A stretch of 64,000 nucleotides of DNA from Bradyrhizobium campsiandrae (lineage in GTDB: Bacteria > Pseudomonadota > Alphaproteobacteria > Rhizobiales > Xanthobacteraceae), in NCBI RefSeq assembly GCF_014529705.1, contig NZ_JAANIH010000030.1:34577-98576 (forward strand), read 5' to 3'. Position 1 is the first letter of the stretch; each line of letters starts with the position of its first letter. The position numbers were made by a program, and so were the translations under genes. The notes under the pieces were generated by a model, which worked only from the letters and a program-made list of their open reading frames with translations, ran no database searches and was not told where the DNA came from. Shown one piece after another: positions 42,434 through 53,931 of the stretch.

Positions 42434-43188
42434 TGCCCGATATCAACCGCGCCTATCTCGTCACCGGAGCCGCCAGCGGCATCGGCCGCGCCACCGCGAA
42501 ATTGCTCGCGGCCCCCGGCGTGGCGCTACTGCTGCACACGCGCTCGAACGCAGAAGGTCTCGACGTCACCGCAACAGAGGCCGCGGCACAAGGCGCCGCG
42601 GTCGCAACGTGCCTCGGCGATCTCGCCGAGGAAGCAGCCGTCAGAGATGCCATCGCCGCCACGCAAAGTGCTTTCGGCCGGCTCGACGGGTTGATCCTGG
42701 TCGGCGGCCACGCCCGCCGCGGCAGCGCCATCGGCACGCCGGCGGATCAGTTCCGGCAGGCCATGGATGAATCGGCGCTGGCCTTTACGCGGATGGTCGA
42801 AACGGCACTTCCGCTATTGCGGGCCGGGCAGGATGCGCGGATCGTCGCGGTATCGTCGTTCGTCGCACATGCCATCCGTCCCGAATTCGCGCCGTTCGCT
42901 GCAACGGCTGCCAGCCGCGCTGCACTGGAAGCACTGGTGCGGCTGACGGCGATCGAGCTCGCGAAAGACGGCATCACCGTCAACGCTGTGGCGCCGGGCC
43001 TGATCGTCAAGGACAAGCCGAGCGAGAGCCGGCTGTCACCCGAACAGATTGCCGCGACCGAGGCGCTGATCCCCATGCGCCGCCGCGGACGGCCGGACGA
43101 GGTCGCCGAGATCATCGCCTTCCTGGCGTCACCGAAGGCGTCCTACGTCACCGGCCAGGTCTGGCACGTCAATGGAGGCCTGACATGA
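42433..43188 (+). CDS. SDR-family oxidoreductase with altered active site
   Basis: The 251-residue product keeps the classical SDR cofactor motif TGAASGIGRATA (about residues 11-22), the VAVSS strand (Ser141/142), NAVAPGLIV and VTGQVWHVNGG. At the catalytic YxxxK position it reads T158-A-A-S-R162, so both the general base Tyr and the Lys are replaced. NNAG is also changed, to LVGGHA. It may be a non-catalytic binder or use another mechanism. It overlaps the ATPase stop and the following cycloisomerase start by four bases or fewer, so its role is tied to the imported compound. Confidence 0.85.
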   Translation: MPDINRAYLVTGAASGIGRATAKLLAAPGVALLLHTRSNAEGLDVTATEAAAQGAAVATCLGDLAEEAAVRDAIAATQSAFGRLDGLILVGGHARRGSAIGTPADQFRQAMDESALAFTRMVETALPLLRAGQDARIVAVSSFVAHAIRPEFAPFAATAASRAALEALVRLTAIELAKDGITVNAVAPGLIVKDKPSESRLSPEQIAATEALIPMRRRGRPDEVAEIIAFLASPKASYVTGQVWHVNGGLT

Positions 43189-44312
43189 CCGAAGCGACCA
43201 TCGAGCGCCTCAGGCTGTTCCTGATCGAAAGCCCGATCAAGATGGCGCGCCTGCAGGGCGTCGGCAACGTCAAGGGCACGGTGAAGCGCGTACTGATCGA
43301 GCTCACCTCCAGCGACGGCGTGATCGGCTGGGGCGAGGCGGCGCCGTGGGAGGTGTTCACGGGAACACCGGAAGCCGCGTTCGCCGCGCTCGACATTTAT
43401 TTGCGGCCGATCCTGCTCGGCAAATCCGTGCGCCGCATCCGCGCGCTGATGGCCGAGCTCGATCGCGCGCTGGTCGGGCACGCGGAAGCAAAAGTTGCGA
43501 TCGAGATGGCGCTGCTCGACATCGTCGGCAAATCGTCGGGGCTCTCGGTCGCCGACCTGCTCGGCGGCCGCGTCCGCGACAGCATTCCCCTCTCCTTCTC
43601 GATTGCCGATCCGGATTTCGCCGCCGATCTCGAACGCATGCGAAAGATGGTTCCCGAAGGCAACGTCATCTACAAGGTCAAGACCGGCGTGAAGCCGCAT
43701 CGCGAGGACCTCGATCACCTCGAAACAATCCGGAAGGAGTTCGGCGACAAGGTCGATCTGCGCGTCGATTACAATCAGGCATTACAGCCGTTCGGCGCCA
43801 TCAAGATCCTGCGCGATGTCGAAGCATTCGCTCCGACCTTCATCGAGCAGCCGGTGCCGCGCAAGTTTCTCGACGTGATGGCGCAGCTCACGGCCGCGCT
43901 GGAAACACCCGTGCTCGCCGACGAGAGCTGCTTCGACCGCCGCGACATGATGGAGGTGGTGCGGCGCGAGGCGGCCGATGCCGTCTCGATCAAGCTGATG
44001 AAATCAGGCGGCCTGTTCGAGGCGCAGGCGATCATGGCGATCGCCGACATCGCCGGCCTGCCCGGTTATGGCGGTACGTTGTGGGAGGGCGGCATTGGCC
44101 TTGCCGCCGGCGCGCAGCTGATCGCGGCGACGCCGGGCATCTCGCTCGGCTGCGAATTCTACATGCCTCATCACGTGCTCACCGAGGATGTGCTGGAAGA
44201 GCGCGTTGCGAACCGCGGAGGTCACGTCGTCGTGCCTGATGGCCCCGGCCTCGGCATTCGCATCAGCGAAGCCTCGGTGCGAGCCAATGCGCGGGTGCTG
44301 GCAGAGGCGTGA
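43185..44312 (+). CDS. Enolase-superfamily cycloisomerase/dehydratase (muconate lactonizing type)
   Basis: This 375-residue protein has an N-terminal capping domain (GEAAPWEVFTG; about residues 1-125) and a TIM-barrel domain. The Lys pair is in IYKVKTG, the metal ligands are in RVDYNQ, FIEQPVP and LADESC, and the second-side Lys is in SIKLMKSGG. This KxK...D-E-D...K layout is the muconate cycloisomerase subgroup, which also includes dipeptide epimerases and o-succinylbenzoate synthases. The reaction therefore cannot be fixed. Coupling to an amino-acid-type ABC importer favours a small amino-acid-like or lactone substrate. Confidence 0.87.
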   Translation: MTEATIERLRLFLIESPIKMARLQGVGNVKGTVKRVLIELTSSDGVIGWGEAAPWEVFTGTPEAAFAALDIYLRPILLGKSVRRIRALMAELDRALVGHAEAKVAIEMALLDIVGKSSGLSVADLLGGRVRDSIPLSFSIADPDFAADLERMRKMVPEGNVIYKVKTGVKPHREDLDHLETIRKEFGDKVDLRVDYNQALQPFGAIKILRDVEAFAPTFIEQPVPRKFLDVMAQLTAALETPVLADESCFDRRDMMEVVRREAADAVSIKLMKSGGLFEAQAIMAIADIAGLPGYGGTLWEGGIGLAAGAQLIAATPGISLGCEFYMPHHVLTEDVLEERVANRGGHVVVPDGPGLGIRISEASVRANARVLAEA

Positions 44313-44334
44313 GCAGGTCGAGAGCTGAACTTCA

Positions 44335-44476
44335 CCTCTCCCCGCTTGCGGGGAGAGGTCGGAATTGGCGCGAAGCGCGCATTCCGGGTGAGGGGTACAG
44401 GTCTCTCGACGATCTAACGTGCGGAGAGAGGCCCCTCACCCCGACCCTCTCCCCGTAAGAACGGGGAGAGGGAGAA
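44335..44476. repeat. Composite dispersed repeat of about 150 bp, copy 2
   Basis: The layout is the same as at 34702-34857: CCTCTCCCCGCTTGCGGGG hairpin, GTGAGGGGTACAGGTCTC, GGAGAGAGGCCCCTCACCCC, then CTCTCCCCGTAAGAACGGGG. Most differences are in the middle spacer. It lies between the cycloisomerase gene and the HIT gene. Confidence 0.8.
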
Positions 44477-44592
44477 GAAAGCGACGACCGTGTATGCAGT
44501 GACAGCGGAGCCGCTAACCTTCCCCTCGCCAACTGCCTATCGTATGGTCCAACCCAACACGCCCGTTCCCACCGGGCCATCCGGAAACGCCT

Positions 44593-45012
44593 ATGCCCGA
44601 ACCCGCCTGGTCGCTGCACTCCCGCCTGAAAGAGGACACCATTGACATCGGCGATCTGCCGCTGTCGAAAGTGCTTGTCATCAAGGACGCGCATTATCCC
44701 TGGCTGCTGCTGGTTCCGCGGCGCGCTGATGCGGTCGAGATCATCGATCTCGACGAGGTGCAGCAGGCGCAATTGATGACGGAGATATCCCGCGTCTCGC
44801 GCGCGCTGAAGGAGATCACCAAATGCGACAAGCTCAATGTCGCCGCGCTCGGCAATCTCGTGCCGCAGCTTCACGTCCACATCATCGCGCGCCGCACCGG
44901 CGACGCGGCCTGGCCGCGGCCAGTCTGGGGCGTGATGCCGCCGCTGGCGCATGACGCCGCCGAGGTTCAGAATTTCATCAGCGCGCTTCGCAAGAAGATC
45001 TGGTTGGGTTGA
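44593..45012 (+). CDS. HIT-domain protein
   Basis: This 139-residue histidine-triad nucleotide hydrolase or transferase carries the signature QLHVHIIAR (about residues 94-102; HxHxH variant HVHII) and the N-terminal WLLLVPRR strand. It belongs to a HIT branch often found beside Nudix genes in alphaproteobacteria. The third His of the triad is replaced by Ala or Arg (HVHIIAR), so catalysis may differ from classical HINT. Its stop nearly abuts the nudC start. Confidence 0.87.
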   Translation: MPEPAWSLHSRLKEDTIDIGDLPLSKVLVIKDAHYPWLLLVPRRADAVEIIDLDEVQQAQLMTEISRVSRALKEITKCDKLNVAALGNLVPQLHVHIIARRTGDAAWPRPVWGVMPPLAHDAAEVQNFISALRKKIWLG

Positions 45013-45023
45013 AAGAACAAGAA

Positions 45024-45962
45024 ATGTCAGCATTCGACTCGTTTCCGCTGGGACGGCCGGCCTTCGTCACCAACATCCTCGACCGCGCCGCACATCTGCG
45101 CCGCGATGACGAAAAACTGTTCGCGATGGAGCAGAAGCCGTCCTCGCGCGCCTATGTCGTCTATCGCGACTCGCTGCTGGTGAAGCGCGAGGGCGACAAG
45201 GTGCGCGCACTGCTCTCGATCGACGAAGCGCTGAAATGCGGCGCCAATCCCGGTACCATCTTTCTGGGCCTGCGCGACGGCGCGGCGATCTTCGGCATGG
45301 GCCTCGCGCAGGCCGCCGCCGAAAAGCTGGTTGGACGCGAGGACTACACCGTCACCGAGCTGCGCGGCATGGCGATGCAGGGCGCGATCCCGCCCGAGGA
45401 GCTGTCGGCGATCGCGATGGCGAAATCGATGGTCGGCTGGCACCAGCGGCACGGCTATTGCGCCAATTGCGGCACCCGCAGCGCGATGAAGGAAGGCGGC
45501 TGGAAGCGCGACTGCCCGTCCTGCAAGGCCGAGCATTTTCCGCGCACCGATCCCGTCGTGATCATGCTGGTGGCCTCGGGCGAAAAGTGCCTGCTCGGCC
45601 GCCAGAAACAGTTTCCGCCGGGCATGTATTCCTGCCTCGCCGGCTTCGTCGAAGCCGCCGAGACCATCGAGGATGCGGTGCGCCGCGAGATCCTGGAAGA
45701 GTCCGGCATTCGCTGCACGGACGTAACGTATTACATGACCCAGCCCTGGCCCTATCCGTCGTCGCTGATGATCGGCTGCAGCGCGCGGGCGTTGAACGAG
45801 GACATCGTCGTCGACCATTCCGAGCTCGAGGATGCGCGCTGGTTCACGCGCGATGAGGCGGCGCTGATGCTGAAGCGGACGCATCCCGACGGGCTCGCCG
45901 GACCGCATCCCTTCGCCATCGCCCATCATCTGCTCGGCCGCTGGGTGCACGACAAGGGCTGA
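45024..45962 (+). CDS. nudC: NAD+ diphosphatase (Nudix, NudC-type)
   Basis: The 312-residue enzyme hydrolyses NADH and NAD-capped RNA to NMN products. It has an N-terminal domain, a four-Cys zinc ribbon (YCANCGTRS...DCPSCKAEHFPRTDP) and a C-terminal Nudix domain. The Nudix box is GFVEAAETIEDAVRREILEE, then SG. The SQPWPFPxS NudC signature appears as TQPWPYPSS. ATG 45024 is used; the TTG at 45009 overlaps the HIT gene. It is adjacent to a HIT gene and a sugar-kinase gene. Confidence 0.94.
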   Translation: MSAFDSFPLGRPAFVTNILDRAAHLRRDDEKLFAMEQKPSSRAYVVYRDSLLVKREGDKVRALLSIDEALKCGANPGTIFLGLRDGAAIFGMGLAQAAAEKLVGREDYTVTELRGMAMQGAIPPEELSAIAMAKSMVGWHQRHGYCANCGTRSAMKEGGWKRDCPSCKAEHFPRTDPVVIMLVASGEKCLLGRQKQFPPGMYSCLAGFVEAAETIEDAVRREILEESGIRCTDVTYYMTQPWPYPSSLMIGCSARALNEDIVVDHSELEDARWFTRDEAALMLKRTHPDGLAGPHPFAIAHHLLGRWVHDKG

Positions 45963-45968
45963 CCGCGG

Positions 45969-46892
45969 ATGGCGCAATCCTTGATCGCGCCGCGCATCCT
46001 CTGCATCGGCATTCCCGTGCGCGACCTCACCTTTCGCGTCGAGGCCGTGCCGGAGCGCGGCAGCAAGGCCAACGCCACGCATCTCGCCGAGATCTGCGGC
46101 GGCAACGCACTCAACGCTGCGATCGCGATGGCGCGGCTTGGCGGCCGTGCCGCGTTCGCCGGACCGATGGGCGATGCGAAGGAGACATCGAGCGCCTTCA
46201 TCCTCGAACGGATGGCTGCCGAGGGCATCGAGGCCACGCACATCGCGCGCATCCCGGGCGCGGCCACACCCGTCTCCGCGATCATCATCGACGCATCGGG
46301 CGAACGCACGTTGACCATCTACCGCGATCCCGCGCTGTGGACGGTGAAGCTGCCCACCGCCGACGAGTTGCTCGCCGATTGCCAGGCAATCCTCGTCGAG
46401 AGCCGCTGCGGCGCCTTCTGCAGCGATCTCTGCACCGAAGCACGTCGGCGCGGCATGCCCGTGATCGTCGGCGTCGATCGCGCGATGGCGCTGACCGATG
46501 GCCTGCTGATGGCCGCCTCGCATCTATTGTTTTCCAGCGAACAGGTTCAAGAGACCGCCGGCATCGCCGACGACGGCGAAGCGTTGAAGCGCCTCGCCAA
46601 GTTGACGCCCGCCTTTCTCGCCGCAACCCGAGGCCCGCGTGGCACGATCTGGCTGAACGAAGCCGGTACGCTGGAGCAGACGCCGGCCTTCCCGGTCGAG
46701 CCGGTCGACACGCTCGGGGCCGGCGACGTCTTCCACGGCGCCTTCGCGCTTCGGCTCGCCGAGGGTGCCGGGGTGCCGGACGCGCTGCGGTTCGCCGCGG
46801 CCGCCGCAGCCCTGAAATGCACCCGCCATGGCGGCGGCACCGCCGCGCCCCAACGCATTGAAGTTGAAGAGTTTTTATGCGATCGCCGGTAG
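45969..46892 (+). CDS. PfkB-family carbohydrate/nucleoside kinase
   Basis: This 307-residue ribokinase-type enzyme has the N-terminal GGNALNAAIAMARLGG (PfkB motif 1 region), the ATP-site ATRGPRGTIW and motif 2 DTLGAGDVFHGAF with the catalytic Asp. The substrate, a sugar or nucleoside, cannot be assigned. It starts seven bases after nudC, so they are likely cotranscribed. Confidence 0.88.
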   Translation: MAQSLIAPRILCIGIPVRDLTFRVEAVPERGSKANATHLAEICGGNALNAAIAMARLGGRAAFAGPMGDAKETSSAFILERMAAEGIEATHIARIPGAATPVSAIIIDASGERTLTIYRDPALWTVKLPTADELLADCQAILVESRCGAFCSDLCTEARRRGMPVIVGVDRAMALTDGLLMAASHLLFSSEQVQETAGIADDGEALKRLAKLTPAFLAATRGPRGTIWLNEAGTLEQTPAFPVEPVDTLGAGDVFHGAFALRLAEGAGVPDALRFAAAAAALKCTRHGGGTAAPQRIEVEEFLCDRR

Positions 46893-46989
46893 GGCCATTG
46901 CAGGGCCGCGCCGAGATTATGGGCTTGCAGTAGAAGATTTTCCTCTATATGACGGAAATCAACCCTCATATTGGAACAAAGTTCTTCAA

Positions 46990-47499
46990 ATGACCGACGT
47001 CGCAGTCCAGCTCCCCGAGACCAGCCGCCGCCTCGATGCCATCGATCGCAAGATCCTGATGGTCCTCCAGGAGGACGCCTCCCTGTCCGTTGCCGAGATC
47101 GGCGACCGCGTCGGGCTGTCCTCGACCCCCTGCTGGAAGCGCATCCAGCGCCTCGAGGCCGACGGCGTGATCCTGAAGCGGGTCGCGCTGGTCGATCAGA
47201 ACAAGATCGGGCTCGGCATCTCCGTGTTCGTGTCGGTGGAGAGCTCGGACCATTCCGACGCCTGGCTGAAGCGGTTCGCCGAGGCGGTCAGCGCCATGCC
47301 GGAGGTGATGGAGTTCTACCGCATGGCCGGTGATGTCGATTACATGCTGCGCGTCGTGGTCGCCGACATGCAGGCCTACGACGTCTTCTACAAGAAGCTG
47401 ATCGCCGCCGTGCCGCTGAAGAACGTCACTTCGCGCTTCGCGATGGAGAAGATCAAGTCGGTCACGGCGCTGCCGATCCCGGCGGTGGTGGCGGCTTAG
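46990..47499 (+). CDS. Lrp/AsnC-family transcriptional regulator
   Basis: The 169-residue regulator has an N-terminal winged helix-turn-helix (LDAIDRKILMVLQEDASLSV, then VGLSSTPCWKRIQRLEADGVI) and a C-terminal RAM ligand-binding domain (GISVFVSVES; EFYRMAGDVDYMLRVVV). It starts at ATG 46990; the open frame upstream to 46828 is a shadow of the kinase gene. Targets and ligand are unknown. No linked amino acid gene is adjacent except the ABC operon 2.7 kb upstream. Confidence 0.93.
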   Translation: MTDVAVQLPETSRRLDAIDRKILMVLQEDASLSVAEIGDRVGLSSTPCWKRIQRLEADGVILKRVALVDQNKIGLGISVFVSVESSDHSDAWLKRFAEAVSAMPEVMEFYRMAGDVDYMLRVVVADMQAYDVFYKKLIAAVPLKNVTSRFAMEKIKSVTALPIPAVVAA

Positions 47500-47509
47500 A
47501 CCTCACGCC

Positions 47510-49009
47510 TCAGATCTTCTGGTTGTACTCGCCGACCTCGGGATGTGTGCGCAGCACGCTGTTCACCATCTCGAACATGTCGTGCATGCGCTGCTCGGAG
47601 ACCGGGCTCTCGACCACGACGACGAGTTCGGGCTTGTTCGAGGAGGCGCGCACCAGGCCCCAGCTGCCGTCCTCGACCGTGACGCGCACGCCGTTGACGG
47701 TGACGAGATCGCGGATCGCCTGTCCCCCGATCCTGGCGCCCTTGGCCTGCAGGCCTTCGAAATGCTTCACCACGGCGTCGATGACGCCATACTTGGTCTC
47801 GTCGGCGCAATGCGGCGACATGGTCGGCGACGACCAGGTCTTCGGCAACGCGTCCTTCAGATCGGCCATCGACTTGCCGGGCGCGCGGTCGAGCATGTCG
47901 CAGATCGCGAGCGCCGAGACCAGGCCGTCGTCATAGCCGCGGCCATACGGCTTATTAAAAAAGAAATGGCCTGATTTCTCGAAGCCGGCGAGCGCCCCGG
48001 TCTCGTGGGTGCGGCGCTTCATGTAGGAATGGCCGGTCTTCCAATAGGCCGTCTTCGCACCCTGCTTCTGCAGCACGGGATCGGTGATGAACAGACCGGT
48101 CGACTTCACGTCGACGATGAACTGCGCATCCTTGTGGATCGCCGACATGTCGCGCGCCAGCATCACGCCGACCTTGTCGGCGAAGATCTCCTCGCCGGTG
48201 TTGTCGACGACGCCGCAGCGATCGCCGTCACCGTCGAAGCCGAGACCGACATCGGCCTTGTGATGCAGCACGGCATCGCGGATCGCGTGCAGCATCTCCA
48301 TGTCCTCGGGATTCGGATTGTATTTCGGGAAGGTGTGGTCGAGCTCGGTGTCGAGCGGGATCACCTCGCAGCCGATCGCCTCCAGCACCTGCGGCGCGAA
48401 CGCGCCCGCCGTGCCGTTGCCGCAGGCCGCGACCACCTTCAGCTTGCGCTTGAGCTTCGGACGATTGGTGAGGTCGGCGATGTAACGCGCCGGATAATTT
48501 TCGTGGAACTGGTAGGAGCCGCCTTCCCTGTTCCTGAACTCGGCATTGAGCACGATCTCCTTCAGCCGCGTCATCTCGTCGGGACCGAAGGTCAGCGGGC
48601 GGTTGGCGCCCATCTTGACGCCGGTCCAGCCGTTATCGTTGTGCGAGGCGGTCACCATCGCAACAGCGGGCACGTCGAGATCGAACTGCGCGAAATAGGC
48701 CATCGGCGTCACGGCAAGCCCGATGTCATGCACCTTGCAGCCCGCCGCCATCAGGCCGGAGATCAGCGCATATTTGATCGAGGCCGAATAGCCGCGGAAG
48801 TCGTGACCGGTGACGATCTCCTGGCTGACGCCGAGCTCGGCGATCAGCGCGCCGAGGCCCATGCCGAGCGCCTGCACGCCCATGAGGTTGATTTCCTTCT
48901 GGAACAACCAGCGCGCGTCGTATTCGCGGAAACCCGTGGGCTTCACCATCGGCTCGGATTCGAAGGCGTAGGTGTTGGGCAGCAGGACGGCTTTCGGCTT
49001 GGGGAACAT
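47510..49009 (-). CDS. Phosphomannomutase/phosphoglucomutase
   Basis: This 499-residue alpha-D-phosphohexomutase interconverts hexose 6- and 1-phosphates for surface polysaccharide synthesis. The catalytic phosphoserine loop is TASHNDNGWTGVKMG (about residues 119-133), the Mg loop is GFDGDGDRCG, the sugar-binding loop is GFEKSGHFFF and the phosphate-binding RASSNKPEL is in the C-terminal domain. It resembles the AlgC/ManB group. Convergent with the Lrp gene, ten bases apart. It may supply precursors together with the UDP-glucose dehydrogenase 3.4 kb away. Confidence 0.92.
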   Translation of the reverse strand: MFPKPKAVLLPNTYAFESEPMVKPTGFREYDARWLFQKEINLMGVQALGMGLGALIAELGVSQEIVTGHDFRGYSASIKYALISGLMAAGCKVHDIGLAVTPMAYFAQFDLDVPAVAMVTASHNDNGWTGVKMGANRPLTFGPDEMTRLKEIVLNAEFRNREGGSYQFHENYPARYIADLTNRPKLKRKLKVVAACGNGTAGAFAPQVLEAIGCEVIPLDTELDHTFPKYNPNPEDMEMLHAIRDAVLHHKADVGLGFDGDGDRCGVVDNTGEEIFADKVGVMLARDMSAIHKDAQFIVDVKSTGLFITDPVLQKQGAKTAYWKTGHSYMKRRTHETGALAGFEKSGHFFFNKPYGRGYDDGLVSALAICDMLDRAPGKSMADLKDALPKTWSSPTMSPHCADETKYGVIDAVVKHFEGLQAKGARIGGQAIRDLVTVNGVRVTVEDGSWGLVRASSNKPELVVVVESPVSEQRMHDMFEMVNSVLRTHPEVGEYNQKI

Positions 49010-49194
49010 TGAGACGGTCTCGTGAAAAGGGCAGGAATTGACGCAGCCTTAGCGAATGCCGCGCCAGAGCGGAAGGCGGGAATGAAGGCTTATGGCCGAC
49101 AATTGCGGCAGTTTGGCAACAGGGCGACGTGACCGCAACGGTCGCCGGAAAAATATGATTTGAATGAATGGCTGCCGGGGACTTCAGCGGCGGC

Positions 49195-49710
49195 TTACTG
49201 CTCCAGCACCATCTGGCCGTTGGCGTATTCGAACCGCTTCAGGCGGGACAGGAAGGACAGGCCGAGCAGGTTCTCCGACAGCGCCGCATCAGGCAGCACC
49301 ATGGCCTCGACGTCGCGCACCACGAGGCCACCGACATCGAGCATGGCGATGCGGGTGCGCGCGGCCTTGACGGTGCCGTTCGCGGTCGAGACGGCGGCGT
49401 TGTACTCGCCGCGCGAGGGACGCAGACCGAAGCGCGCAGCGGAGGTCTCGTTCAGCGCCACCACGGAAGCGCCGGTGTCGATCATGAAGCCGATGCGCTG
49501 GCCGTCGATACGGCCTTCGGTCTGGAAGTGGCCACGGCCATCGCGGGGGATGTTGAGGCTGCGGCTGCTGGCCGGAGTCATGGTCGCAGCCGCGACACTC
49601 TCGCGCGGCGCCGACGTGGCGGAGGCGGAGCTCATCCTGTCCGCCATCTCCGCCATGAATGTACCAAGGCCGATCATGACGGCCGCGAAGATCATAATGT
49701 TACGCATCAC
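49195..49710 (-). CDS. TIGR02281-type clan AA aspartic protease
   Basis: The 171-residue protein has an N-terminal hydrophobic anchor (IMIFAAVMIGLGTFM) and a retropepsin-like half-domain. The active motif is FMIDTGASVVALNE (about residues 75-88), followed by the flap-like STANGTVKAARTRI and a C-terminal LLGLSFLSRLKRFEY. One Asp per chain implies a homodimer. It is probably periplasmic and membrane-tethered. Substrates are unknown. Confidence 0.88.
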   Translation of the reverse strand: MMRNIMIFAAVMIGLGTFMAEMADRMSSASATSAPRESVAAATMTPASSRSLNIPRDGRGHFQTEGRIDGQRIGFMIDTGASVVALNETSAARFGLRPSRGEYNAAVSTANGTVKAARTRIAMLDVGGLVVRDVEAMVLPDAALSENLLGLSFLSRLKRFEYANGQMVLEQ

Positions 49711-49826
49711 ACCACTTTCGAGCCGGAAAGCTCGATTTCACCACGCGGCACGCCCGGCCGCGAGCGAGGCCGCGGCAGAGCCGATGCTATTTTGACGAAA
49801 AGGATGAGCGGACGGTTAATGCAGCC

Positions 49827-52301
<2,475 letters not shown>

Positions 52302-52314
52302 AATCTCGCATCCG

Positions 52315-52411
52315 TCATCACCCGCGCGCGTGCGGGTGATCCAGTAAACTTAGATCCCGTTGTGACGAAGATCGGAGTGACTGGATACCCCGCCTCCGCG
52401 GGGTATGACAA
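52315..52411. repeat. Dispersed repeat upstream of hrpB (TCATCACCCG...GGTATGACA type)
   Basis: Hairpins CACCCGCGCGCGTGCGGGTG and ACCCCGCCTCCGCGGGGT frame a middle containing GATCCAGTA and ACTGGAT. This is the same architecture as at 31702-31803, with the ends more conserved than the centre. Confidence 0.7.
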
Positions 52412-52423
52412 TCGTGTAACCGA

Positions 52424-53740
52424 TCAGCTTTGCGCTGACGACCGCCCGACACTCTCATAGACGAATCCGGCCGCCAGCATCTCTTCGGGGCGGTAGATGT
52501 TGCGGAGGTCGACGACGACAGGCTGCGCCATGATCGTCTTCAGCCGATCGAGATCGAGCGCGCGGAACTGGGTCCATTCGGTGACGACGACGAGCGCGTC
52601 GGCGCCTTGCGCGCAGGAATAGGCATCCTCGCAATAAATGATGTTGGGCAGCTCGCCCTTGGCCTGCTCCATGCCGACCGGATCGAACGCCTTCACTTTC
52701 CCCCCCATGTCGAGGAGGCCGGTGACGAGCGGGATCGACGGCGCATCGCGCATGTCGTCGGTGTCGGGCTTGAAGGTGAGGCCGAGCACCGCGATGGTCT
52801 TGCCGCGCAGGGAGCCGCCGAGCGCCTGGCTGACTTTCCGTGCCATCGCGCGCTTGCGGTTCTCGTTCACGGCCAGCACGGATTCGACGATGCGCAAGGA
52901 CACGTCGTAATCCTGCGCGATCTTGATCAGCGCCTTGGTGTCTTTCGGAAAACACGAGCCGCCGAAGCCGGGACCGGCATGCAGGAACTTGGTGCCAATG
53001 CGGTTGTCCAGGCCAATGCCGCGCGCGACCTCCTGCACGTTGGCGCCGACCTTTTCCGACAGATCGGCGATCTCGTTGATGAAGGTGATCTTGGTCGCCA
53101 GGAAGGCGTTGGCGGCGTATTTGATCATCTCGGCGGTGCGGCGCGCGGTGAACATCAGCGGCGCCTGGTTCAGCGACAGCGGGCGATAGATGTCGCCCAT
53201 CACCTTGCGGCCGCGCTCGTCGGCGGTGCCGACCACGACGCGGTCGGGAAACTTGAAATCGCGGATCGCCGCGCCCTCGCGCAGGAACTCCGGATTGGAG
53301 GCGACGACGACGTCGGCGTTCGGATTGGTCTCGCGGATGATGCGCTCGACCTCGTCGCCGGTGCCGACGGGCACGGTCGACTTCGTTACCACCACGGTGA
53401 AGCCGGTCAGCGCCTGCGCGATCTCCTTCGCGGCGGCGTAGACATAGGAGAGATCGGCATGGCCGTCGCCGCGGCGCGAGGGCGTGCCGACCGCGATGAA
53501 TACGGCGTCGGCATCGGCCACCGGCTGCGACAAATCAGTGGTGAAGCTGAGGCGCTTGGCCTTGACGTTGGTCGCGACCAATTCGTCGAGGCCCGGCTCG
53601 TAGATCGGGATTTCACCGCGATGCAGGCTAGCGATCTTCTTCGCGTCCTTATCGACACAAACCACGTCGTGGCCGAAATCGGCAAAGCAGGCTCCGGACA
53701 CCAGTCCCACGTAACCCGTGCCGATCATCGTGATGCGCAT
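52424..53740 (-). CDS. UDP-glucose 6-dehydrogenase
   Basis: This 438-residue enzyme oxidises UDP-glucose to UDP-glucuronate with two NAD+. The N-terminal Rossmann motif is MIGTGYVGLVSGACFADFGH, followed by VGTPS and TKSTVPVGTGDEV. The catalytic Cys is in GFGGSCFPKDTKAL (about residues 255-268), and the C-terminal NAD/UDP domain has LGLTFKPDTDDMRDAPS. It supplies precursors for acidic exopolysaccharide or LPS. It is divergent from an acyltransferase gene with a 190-base spacer. Confidence 0.95.
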   Translation of the reverse strand: MRITMIGTGYVGLVSGACFADFGHDVVCVDKDAKKIASLHRGEIPIYEPGLDELVATNVKAKRLSFTTDLSQPVADADAVFIAVGTPSRRGDGHADLSYVYAAAKEIAQALTGFTVVVTKSTVPVGTGDEVERIIRETNPNADVVVASNPEFLREGAAIRDFKFPDRVVVGTADERGRKVMGDIYRPLSLNQAPLMFTARRTAEMIKYAANAFLATKITFINEIADLSEKVGANVQEVARGIGLDNRIGTKFLHAGPGFGGSCFPKDTKALIKIAQDYDVSLRIVESVLAVNENRKRAMARKVSQALGGSLRGKTIAVLGLTFKPDTDDMRDAPSIPLVTGLLDMGGKVKAFDPVGMEQAKGELPNIIYCEDAYSCAQGADALVVVTEWTQFRALDLDRLKTIMAQPVVVDLRNIYRPEEMLAAGFVYESVGRSSAQS

Positions 53741-53931
53741 GAAAATCCCTGTTTGGCTTGGTTAACGAAGCCCCAATCCGGGGCGGTTTAGCATTTTCCC
53801 GTCGGGAAGGAAGAGCCCGCGGCCGGAAACCGGCACGCGATTTGTACCGGTAAAGAAGTCGGAAACCACTGGGCGCCACACTGCCCCACGCCCACACAGG
53901 ACCCGCGCGAACGCGCCTCGAAATGAGACAC

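Noticed and set aside
45027..46523. 498-codon minus-strand frame opposite nudC and the PfkB kinase
   Set aside because: Low-complexity shadow; both plus-strand genes have full motif sets.
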